The notes under the pieces are model-generated. The model searched no databases and was not told the origin of the DNA. It saw nothing but the letters and a program-made list of their open reading frames with translations. The position numbers and the translations under genes were made by a program. A stretch of 12,547 nt of DNA, taken from positions 1-12,547 of the forward strand of contig JAJDDU010000109.1 in assembly GCA_029260155.1 (NCBI GenBank), in the 5' to 3' direction. Shown here one piece after another: positions 6,984 to 12,547 of the stretch. Source of the DNA: Phycisphaerae bacterium. Lineage in GTDB: Bacteria; Planctomycetota; Phycisphaerae; UBA1845. How positions within the stretch are numbered: position 1 is the stretch's first letter; each line of letters begins with the position of its first letter.

Positions 6984-8504
6984 ATGCTTAGTAGCTTGAA
7001 GTGGAAAAACACGGCCCTCGCCATGAGCCTGGCGCTCGCTGCGGTCTATCCCGGTTGCGATACCGAGTTGGACCGCGTCGGCATGCTGGGATCAAACGGC
7101 GAGAGGACGGCACTGAGACAGATCGTCTCCAATCCCCTGTCCGTCGACCCGCTCGGGACAGCCGTCGTGGTCAACATCGGACGGTACGAAGGCAAGCTGT
7201 CAGGCGATGAAACCGCCGAGGCAATCGTCTCACTCCACGCTCGCGACGTGAGCATCGACTACTTCGTGAGCGGAACCGCCACGGACGACTCCGACGCAGC
7301 CGCAGTGGTCGACGAATTGCGCGTCGCGTTCGCCGTGGCGTACGTCGGTGCGGTGGACAGCTTCGAAGACGCCGCCATGGCCGGCGAATTCCTCCTGGAT
7401 GTAGTGGACGGCGTCGTTGTCGAGGTCACAGACCTGGCATTGATTGCTGATCCCGAGGTCGAAGAGATTCTCGCGAGCGAATTCGAGCTATGGACGATGG
7501 CCCAAGCCACGTTCTCCGGCGAGGTGACGATCACGCAGATTCGCATCGCATCGTCAGGACCAGCCGAGGGCGGCTTCGGAAACGCCAATACCAACGGCAA
7601 TTCCAACGGGAATAAGAACGGCAACACCAACGGGAATACCAATGGGAATTCCAACGGATCGAACACATCGGGTGATGCCGACGGCGACGGTGATGTCGAC
7701 ACGCACGATATCAACGCGTACCTCCGCTGCGTCTCGGGGCCCAACGAGCCAGTGATGCCAGGGTGCGATTTCGCAGACGTCACAGCTGACGGCCACGTCG
7801 ACTTCGCTGACTTTGCGGATATTCAGGTTCTGTTCACCGGTCCAGATGGTGGCGGAAACGGCAACGGCAACACCAACGGTAACACCAACGGTAATACTAA
7901 CGGCAACGCCAACGGCAATACCAACGGCAACACCAACGGCAATACCAATGGCAACACGAACGGTAACACCAATGGTAACACCAACGGCAATACCAACGGT
8001 AATACCAACGGCAAAACCAATGGTAACACCAACGGCAATACCAATGGTAATACCAACGGCAATACCAATGGTAATACCAACGGCAACACGAACGGTAACA
8101 CCAATGGTAATACCAACGGCAACACCAACGGCAATACCAATGGCAACGCCAACGGTAACACCAATGGGAATGGAAACGGGAACCAGACCTGCCCAGACGG
8201 TTCGATCCGCGTGGACGCAAACCTGTCGGGCAGCGGAAGCCAGAGCGGATTCTCTGACTACCGTCTTGAGCCCGGTCGCGAGAGATTCCGCGTGGATGTT
8301 TCTGGGTTCATACCCGGCGGCTATCCGGTGACCATCAACGGCGTCAACGTTGGTCAAATCAACGTGGGCGGCGGGGGATCCGGGTCGCTGGAATACGACT
8401 CGAACGACGGGAACTTCCCGCCGGGGTTCCCAAATGTCGGCGTCGGCAACGTGATAAGCGTCGGCGGTATCGTGTCCGGCACCTACTTCCTAAACTGCTC
8501 GTAG
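6984..8504 (+). CDS. Exported N-x-N-G repeat protein with dockerin-like domain (putative lipoprotein)
   Basis: A 506-aa secreted protein of unknown function. A signal segment (1-24) ends YPGC with C25; the lipobox is imperfect (Tyr at -3), so lipid attachment is only probable. Residues about 26-195 form an acidic globular domain I do not recognise. They are followed by six N-x-N-G tetrapeptides (202-225), then a dockerin-like pair of EF-hand loops: D231-A-D233-G-D235-G-D237-V-D239, and D265-V-T-A-D269-G-H-V-D273 with Thr at a usual ligand position. C249 and C261 lie between the loops. After 25 more tetrapeptides (296-395) comes a C-terminal beta-type domain (403-506) whose C403 and C505 could form a disulfide. 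Start 6984 has GGAG at 6973-6976; in-frame ATG 6933 would add 17 polar residues before the signal segment and has a poorer site. The gene is expressed from its own sigma-54 promoter and followed by a strong hairpin, so it is likely monocistronic. Confidence 0.88.
   Translation: MLSSLKWKNTALAMSLALAAVYPGCDTELDRVGMLGSNGERTALRQIVSNPLSVDPLGTAVVVNIGRYEGKLSGDETAEAIVSLHARDVSIDYFVSGTATDDSDAAAVVDELRVAFAVAYVGAVDSFEDAAMAGEFLLDVVDGVVVEVTDLALIADPEVEEILASEFELWTMAQATFSGEVTITQIRIASSGPAEGGFGNANTNGNSNGNKNGNTNGNTNGNSNGSNTSGDADGDGDVDTHDINAYLRCVSGPNEPVMPGCDFADVTADGHVDFADFADIQVLFTGPDGGGNGNGNTNGNTNGNTNGNANGNTNGNTNGNTNGNTNGNTNGNTNGNTNGNTNGKTNGNTNGNTNGNTNGNTNGNTNGNTNGNTNGNTNGNTNGNTNGNANGNTNGNGNGNQTCPDGSIRVDANLSGSGSQSGFSDYRLEPGRERFRVDVSGFIPGGYPVTINGVNVGQINVGGGGSGSLEYDSNDGNFPPGFPNVGVGNVISVGGIVSGTYFLNCS
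7587..7658 (+). repeat. Short coding 12-bp repeat array (6 units)
   Basis: Six consecutive 12-bp units encode NTNG, NSNG, NKNG, NTNG, NTNG and NSNG. Codons vary synonymously (AAC/AAT, GGC/GGG) and the second residue varies (T, S, K). This suggests an older, diverged copy of the larger array downstream. It acts as a linker between the N-terminal domain and the dockerin-like domain. Confidence 0.9.
7869..8168 (+). repeat. Long coding 12-bp tandem repeat array (25 units)
   Basis: Exactly 300 bp in 25 in-frame 12-bp units: 22 NTNG, two NANG (units 4 and 24) and one KTNG (unit 13). Synonymous third-base changes are scattered, so neighbouring units are not identical at DNA level, yet the protein pattern is nearly invariant. 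Edge sequence (GGGNGNG before, NGNGNQ after) looks like further decayed units. All six frames stay open because the unit length is a multiple of three, which creates long spurious frames on both strands. Confidence 0.97.
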
Positions 8505-8548
8505 CCAATCGCTGCGAGATGCGCAACAATGCGTACAGATGATTCGAT

Positions 8549-8574
8549 GGCCCGCCGCCTTCGGGCGGCGGGCC
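8549..8574 (+). terminator. UUCG-capped GC hairpin after the repeat-protein gene
   Basis: GGCCCGCCGCC (8549-8559) and GGCGGCGGGCC (8564-8574) form a perfect 11-bp stem closed by a C(UUCG)G tetraloop, an exceptionally stable RNA loop. It lies 45 nt after the stop. The following bases (TCGATCTTAAAG) lack a proper T-run, so termination may be partial. The other option is an mRNA 3'-end stabiliser. Confidence 0.75.
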
Positions 8575-8629
8575 TCGATCTTAAAGACCGAAAAACACTC
8601 CAGCGAGTGACAAGCGGAGAAACCAAGCA

Positions 8630-9382
8630 ATGTCAAGGCAACCACCCACCCACATGAGTCTCAGCGTCTTCTTTCCGTGCTACAACGAAGAAGCCAACGT
8701 GGAACGGACGACGCTGCAAGCGCTCGTAACATGCGAGCGATTGGTTGACGACTTTGAGATCGTCATCGTCAACGACGGTAGCAAGGATCGGACCGGTGAA
8801 ATCGCCGACCGCCTCGCAGCCGAACACAAGCATGTGCGCGTCGTCCACAACAATCCGAACCGCGGGTATGGCGGCGCCCTCGCACGAGGGTTCACTGAAG
8901 CCAAGAAAGACTGGATCTTCTACACCGACGGCGATGGTCAATTCGATTTCGACGATCTTGAGCGAATGATCCCGTTGCTCACACAATACGATATCGCCAG
9001 CGCCTACCGAGTGAATCGGCAGGATTCGCTATTGCGCAAGGCAAACGCTTGGGCATGGGGAAAGCTCGTGCGCCGAGTTTTCAGAATGAACGTCCGTGAC
9101 ATCGACTGCGCCTTCAAGATTTACCCGCGCAGCTTCATCGAGCAAATCGAACTGCGATCGACCGGGGCGTTGATCGACACGGAGATGCTTGCAAAGGCCA
9201 CGAACATGGGCTACTCCATCGGGCAGATGGGCGTCCGACACCTCGCGCGCGTTGCGGGCGAGCAAACAGGGGCCAACTGGCGCGTTATACTTCGTGCCTT
9301 TCGGGAGCTCTTTCAACTGCGGCGTCACATTCAAGACACCACGAAGCGGAAACTCCGCGTGACACAGCCGTTGGCAGCCTGA
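8630..9382 (+). CDS. GT2 glycosyltransferase, DPM1/polyprenyl-phosphate sugar synthase-like
   Basis: Cytoplasmic or peripheral glycosyltransferase of 250 aa with GT-A fold. The N-terminal VFFPCYNEEANVERT, then VNDGSKDRT (N48, D49), and the metal/nucleotide-binding D100-x-D102 in YTDGDGQFD mark family GT2. The C-terminal half (DCAFKIYPRS, ALIDTEMLAKATNMGY, AGEQTGANWRVILR) matches the class that transfers a sugar from a nucleotide sugar to a polyprenyl phosphate. No C-terminal TM helices are present, unlike GtrB/ArnC-type members, so it resembles the short soluble DPM1 type. Start 8630 has GGAG (8616-8619) ten bases upstream; M9 (8654) is an alternative. It is followed after 7 nt by a GT-C gene, the usual consumer of such donors. 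Sugar identity (mannose or glucose) cannot be read from sequence. Confidence 0.92.
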   Translation: MSRQPPTHMSLSVFFPCYNEEANVERTTLQALVTCERLVDDFEIVIVNDGSKDRTGEIADRLAAEHKHVRVVHNNPNRGYGGALARGFTEAKKDWIFYTDGDGQFDFDDLERMIPLLTQYDIASAYRVNRQDSLLRKANAWAWGKLVRRVFRMNVRDIDCAFKIYPRSFIEQIELRSTGALIDTEMLAKATNMGYSIGQMGVRHLARVAGEQTGANWRVILRAFRELFQLRRHIQDTTKRKLRVTQPLAA

Positions 9383-9389
9383 ATCTAAG

Positions 9390-11351
9390 ATGACCGAACA
9401 GACGAGCGGAAAGACCAACCATCAATCCCCCGCGCGTGCAAACGGACTGGGAACCGATCGGCCGACTCGTGACTTCGGAATATCGAGGCCGACACCCAAC
9501 GCGCCGCCCCGAAAAGCGGGATTCATAACCCGCAACGCAACCGTGCTCGGGGCGCTCGGTGTGATCGCAGTGGGCACGGTCGTCAGAATCGTCCTTGCGA
9601 TGCGGCCGGATTTCGGCCACCTTCCGGACACCGATCTATTCGTTGGTTGGACGCGCTCGATGTTCGAGCACGGGCTCGCGGGATTCTACCGCGCAGGCAG
9701 CTTCTGTGATTACCCACCTCTGGCCATGCTGACCGTGTGGGCGATTGGTCAGGCCGCTGCGGTTGTCGACGCGTCGCTCGCCAACGAACACCTCCTGCAA
9801 TCTCTACTCAAGGCGCCGGCGTGCCTCGCGGATCTGGCCATCGCAATCATTCTCCTCGTTGAAGGGCGACGACTGGTCGGCGGCAAGCGTGCAGTGGCTG
9901 CATCGGCGCTCTATTTTCTCAATCCCGTCACCATCTACAACTCAGCCTTCTGGGGACAAGTCGACGCCGTTCACTCGGGTTGTGTACTTCTGAGTGTCGT
10001 ACTCGTAGCCAGAGGACGATGGGGTTGGGCCGGTGGCATCATTGCGCTCGCCCTGCTGCAGAAATTTCAGAGCATTGCATTTGTACCGCTCGTCCTTTTT
10101 CAGGCGTACCACTACCGACGGTGGCGCGGTGTGACGCACGCGTTGGTGGGTGCGACGTTCGTCTCCGCGTGGGTCGTGCTACCGTTCGCCTTGACGGGGA
10201 CCTTGGACGACGTCTTGCAGCGCGCCTACGTGAACGTCGTCGGCCAATACAGCGATCTGTCTGCCAGTGCGTACAACGTGTGGTATCTATCCGGTACACC
10301 CGAGATGTCCGACACGGTCGTCCCGCGTATCGTCGCGCTGGCGGCCGCCAACGGGAATGTCTCCGTCGCAGCCGCCGACTCGCCATTGTTGTGGCTGACT
10401 TGGCGGCACATCTCGCTCGTCGGGTACTCCTTGGCCGTCGCGATCATTCTCTGTATTCTGTCAGCGCGGCCCGGTGGGACCGATCGTATGGCCCTCGCCG
10501 GGATGCTCGGCCTTGCGTTTTTCCTGTTCCCAACCGAAATGCACGAGCGATACGCCCACCCCGCCATCGCACTGCTCGCACTCTGGGCCGTCACCCACCC
10601 GTGGAAAGAACGGGTGTTTTGCCTGCTGTCAGTTCTTCTGCTCTTGAATCTGACCAGCATCCTTCCCGTTGACCATGCCGCAATCTACATCGCGGCATCG
10701 ATCATCGCAGTGTTCGTCGCGATTCTCGCCTGGACGCTTATCCCAAAGCAATGCCCAAACACGACGCAGGAAACACACGTCAATGAAAACGTCACGCTCG
10801 AAGAACCGCCTCCTCCATCACAGTTGATAACGTGGTTTCGGCGCGGAACTTTCGCTGCCGTTGTCACCTTGATCGCGGCGACGGCGACCATCGGCTACGG
10901 CGCTGCACAAACCAGAAGCGCAATCGAGACCTCTCAATGTACTTACCTGAGCGAACTTCGACCCATCAGGGCCCACCAGTCTTGGGGCGACCTGCACAAC
11001 GACGCAAACGTGATCGGGGGTCCGATCATTGTCGACGACGTCCTCTACATGCGCGGGTTGGGCACCCACGCGAAATCCGAACTGACCTTTAGAATCCCTA
11101 ACGGCGTTGGCCGTTTCGAGGCCATCGTCGGCGTCGACAAGAGTGCCGCCGGCAAGGGCACCGCCGTTGCCATCGTTCTGCTCGACGGACAGGCCGTGTT
11201 TGAGACACCCGTATTGTCCGGCACCGGACCCGCAATTCCCGTTTCCGTCGCCCTGGGCGAAGCCAACACCATCACATTGCGCGCATTTCCAACAGACGAC
11301 GGCACGACGGCAGATCACGTAAGCTGGGCACTCGCCCGTTTCACCGAGTAG
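9390..11351 (+). CDS. GT-C membrane glycosyltransferase (ALG6/mannosyltransferase-like) with C-terminal NPCBM-type module
   Basis: A 653-aa polytopic membrane enzyme expected to move a sugar from a polyprenyl-phosphate donor to an acceptor outside the cytoplasm. A 45-residue polar, Pro/Arg-rich N-tail precedes TM1 (about 50-71). The first external loop carries D80-T-D82 and D107-YPPL, the acidic and DYPPL signatures of ALG6/ALG8-like and bacterial mannosyltransferase GT-C proteins. FWGQVDA (187-193), ALLQKFQSIAFVPLVL and MHERY (384-388) are further family hallmarks. A last helix near 487-507 leads to an NPCBM-like module (518-653: HQSWGDL, YMRGLGTHAKSEL, LLDGQAV, HVSWALARF), predicted to be extracytoplasmic. 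The module is clearly homologous to the end of the 3927-6617 protein although the membrane parts are not obviously alike. Start ATG 9390 lies 7 nt after the GT2 stop with only a weak ribosome site, suggesting translational coupling. Confidence 0.9.
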   Translation: MTEQTSGKTNHQSPARANGLGTDRPTRDFGISRPTPNAPPRKAGFITRNATVLGALGVIAVGTVVRIVLAMRPDFGHLPDTDLFVGWTRSMFEHGLAGFYRAGSFCDYPPLAMLTVWAIGQAAAVVDASLANEHLLQSLLKAPACLADLAIAIILLVEGRRLVGGKRAVAASALYFLNPVTIYNSAFWGQVDAVHSGCVLLSVVLVARGRWGWAGGIIALALLQKFQSIAFVPLVLFQAYHYRRWRGVTHALVGATFVSAWVVLPFALTGTLDDVLQRAYVNVVGQYSDLSASAYNVWYLSGTPEMSDTVVPRIVALAAANGNVSVAAADSPLLWLTWRHISLVGYSLAVAIILCILSARPGGTDRMALAGMLGLAFFLFPTEMHERYAHPAIALLALWAVTHPWKERVFCLLSVLLLLNLTSILPVDHAAIYIAASIIAVFVAILAWTLIPKQCPNTTQETHVNENVTLEEPPPPSQLITWFRRGTFAAVVTLIAATATIGYGAAQTRSAIETSQCTYLSELRPIRAHQSWGDLHNDANVIGGPIIVDDVLYMRGLGTHAKSELTFRIPNGVGRFEAIVGVDKSAAGKGTAVAIVLLDGQAVFETPVLSGTGPAIPVSVALGEANTITLRAFPTDDGTTADHVSWALARFTE

Positions 11352-11394
11352 AGGGGTGCAGGTGTGCCGGTCCAACGATCTTTGAGCGCCGGCA

Positions 11395-11852
11395 TCAGAG
11401 GGCGCAGGATGACGGCGGAGTGCAGCACGCTGCTGTGTCGATGACTCCAGGAAGCCTGCTCCTTGGCAAGTTGATGTGCAGAATCGTACCGAAGGTTTCG
11501 CGTGCGCATACATGTGGCCAGCGCTCGCGTGGTTCGACGGGTGGCCGTTGATTGGCTGGTCGTAACCGGGAGTATGCCTCGCTTGGCGTCTTCCCCTGCG
11601 GCGGCACCATCGCTTGAAACCCGCGTACCAGAAGATCGAGTCCTTGTCGCAGATCAGATACTTGGGAGTCGTGCCGGCTCGGGCAATTGTTCGGCCAAGG
11701 AAGGTGCGCGCAGTAATCGACTTGGGTCGCTTTGGAAAAACTGCGATGCCCATGGCACGTCGCGAGTAGTGATCAATCACCACATCCACCCACCAACGGA
11801 ACGGCCGGCACTGCGGCAGTGCGAATGGCAACCATGGTGTCCAAAGTCCAGC
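11395..11852 (-). pseudogene. Remnant of an integrase-core (rve, DDE) transposase, internally deleted and frameshifted
   Basis: Reading leftward on the minus strand, one frame from about 11852 gives AGLWTPWLPFALPQC, WWVDVVIDHYSRRAMG (first catalytic Asp), RTFLGRTIARAGTTPKYLICD (second Asp) and FKRWCRRRG. A TGA sits immediately upstream at 11853-11855. Near 11594 the match jumps to another frame: GKTPSEAYSRLRPANQR, then EPRERWP, the C-terminal block of the same family, ending with a stop at 11395. In intact relatives roughly 70-75 residues, including the catalytic Glu, separate these blocks; they are missing here. The element is therefore dead. No terminal inverted repeats were identified. Family naming (IS3/IS481-like group) is from memory of related sequences. 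Confidence 0.8.
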
Positions 11853-11959
11853 TCACCCCATACACGCCGTAACGCCCAGAACGAACCCTGTGAGTAAACA
11901 TAGAAGCAGCCATAAGCGACTGCTCTGAAGCGAGTTGTCGTAATAGCGGAAGCAAGTCG

Positions 11960-12430
11960 CTACAACCAATGGTCATAAGCAACCGGGAGCTTTGCTCGCT
12001 CGGGACAACCCAATTCTCCAGCTGCGTTGACGACCCAGTACGCGTCTCGGAGGTGTTCTCTCGCCAAGAACACAATATCCGCCCTGCCCGATTCGATTAT
12101 CGCATTCGCCTGTCTTGCCTCGGTAATCAGTCCGACTGCCGCTGTGAATACGTTGCATGATTTCTTAATCGCCTCGGCAAACGGCACCTGAAACTCGGGC
12201 TCACTTGGCATCTGAGCCTTGGGGCTACCCATTCCGGAACTGCAATCAATGACATCGACTCCTTCCGCCCCAAGCATCCGGGCGAGTTCGACTGATTCTT
12301 GCAGACTCCACCCTCCCTCTACCCAGTCTACACAAGATAGACGAACGCTCATCGGTTTCTCGGGTGGCCAGACTTCCCGAATGCTCCGAACCGTCTCGAG
12401 TGTGAACCGCACTTCTATGAAAGCCCTCTT
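11960..12430 (-). pseudogene. 5'-truncated Old Yellow Enzyme (YqjM-type NADH:flavin oxidoreductase) remnant
   Basis: About 150 residues match the C-terminal half of FMN-dependent OYE/YqjM oxidoreductases: VRFTLETVRSIREVWP, SVRLSCVDWVEGGW, VDVIDCSSG, FQVPFAEAIK, TAAVGLITEARQANAII and the FMN-phosphate-binding GRADIVFLAREHLRDAYW, ending normally with YDHWL and a stop at 11960. Intact enzymes are about 340-370 aa. Upstream of about 12430 the homology fades, an in-frame TAG lies at 12464-12466, and none of the three minus frames to base 12547 shows the expected AAHGYL or DEYGGS region. GTG 12412 is an unlikely true start. It is adjacent to the transposase remnant, suggesting rearrangement. If the missing half lies further right in another frame, it would be a frameshifted rather than a truncated copy. 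Confidence 0.75.
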
Positions 12431-12547
12431 GATGTCAACAACCAGCCGTTGTTTCCCATTCTTCTATCCGAGCATGCCGTGGTTTTCGGCTAGCCCAAGC
12501 GGGTGCTTCGAGATTGCAATGGCTGCCCCATCTCTGGCCGAGTTTCA
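12431..12547. other. Unassigned sequence at the right edge
   Basis: All three minus-strand frames contain stops and none gives a family I recognise; the plus strand likewise. It may be the join between the truncated oxidoreductase and a foreign element, but the window ends too soon to tell. Confidence 0.4.

Noticed and set aside
7869..8168. CRISPR-like array
   Set aside because: Repeat units are contiguous 12-mers without spacers and are translated in frame as N-x-N-G; there are no cas genes in the window.
7554..8357. Long minus-strand frame of 267 codons with VGVTIGIAVG-type repeats, plus LPLVLPLV- and CRWCCRWY-type frames in the other minus frames
   Set aside because: It is a by-product of the 12-bp coding repeat, which keeps every frame open. 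The repeat-protein frame has a ribosome site, a signal segment and recognisable domains, and the antisense frames have none of these.
11365..11394. TGCCGG/CCGGCA inverted repeat after the last GT-C gene as a terminator
   Set aside because: The stem is only 6 bp with an 18-nt loop and no T-run, too weak to call.
10818..11831. 337-codon minus-strand frame as one gene
   Set aside because: Only its first part (to about 11594) is transposase-derived. The rest is antisense to the NPCBM module of the GT-C gene, reached by reading on after a frameshift.
11773..12075. 100-codon minus-strand frame spanning the oxidoreductase end and transposase start
   Set aside because: It is out of frame with both recognisable remnants, has no homology I can see and bridges two unrelated pseudogenes.

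Overview
The window is a stretch of GC-rich bacterial chromosome, most likely from a planctomycete or a close relative (Phycisphaerae-like). That placement is inference. It rests on the dockerin-like Ca-binding repeat with a bracketing Cys pair in a secreted protein, NPCBM-type modules, the many membrane glycosyltransferase-like proteins, the AHGIRNPL-type histidine kinase H-box, and a remnant of an integrase-core transposase of a kind common in such genomes. No rRNA, tRNA or CRISPR is visible.

Layout: (1) 1-2531 holds a divergently transcribed two-component pair. On the minus strand is a sigma-54-dependent NtrC-family response regulator, cut by the left edge. On the plus strand is a two-TM NtrB-like histidine kinase. 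(2) 2693-6617 is a two-gene unit with a 7-nt gap: a flippase-like integral membrane protein of the lysylphosphatidylglycerol-synthase TM family, then an 896-aa polytopic GT-C-like protein ending in an NPCBM-type module. (3) 6618-6983 is a regulatory gap. It contains a perfect sigma-54 (-24/-12) promoter (TGGCACG-N4-TTGCT) and several palindromes upstream of it. (4) 6984-8504 encodes an exported, probably lipid-anchored protein with two N-x-N-G tetrapeptide repeat arrays, a dockerin-like EF-hand pair and a C-terminal beta-type domain. A strong UUCG hairpin follows. (5) 8630-11351 is a second two-gene unit, again with a 7-nt gap: a DPM1-like GT2 glycosyltransferase, then a GT-C glycosyltransferase (DYPPL and MHERY motifs) that also ends in an NPCBM-type module homologous to the first. 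(6) 11352-12547 is a decayed zone on the minus strand: a deleted and frameshifted integrase-core transposase remnant and a 5'-truncated Old Yellow Enzyme (YqjM-type) remnant.

How it may work together (inference): the GT2 enzyme would charge a polyprenyl phosphate with a sugar, and the GT-C proteins would use such lipid-linked sugars on the outer face of the membrane. Their NPCBM modules, predicted to be extracytoplasmic, may hold the glycan or acceptor. The repeat protein, with a Thr every fourth residue and its own sigma-54 promoter, is a candidate acceptor or a structural surface component. The two-component pair at the left is the obvious candidate activator of that promoter. The most noteworthy signals are the twin GT-C-NPCBM fusions, the consensus sigma-54 promoter with an upstream palindrome, and the tandem N-x-N-G protein placed between the two glycosyltransferase units.
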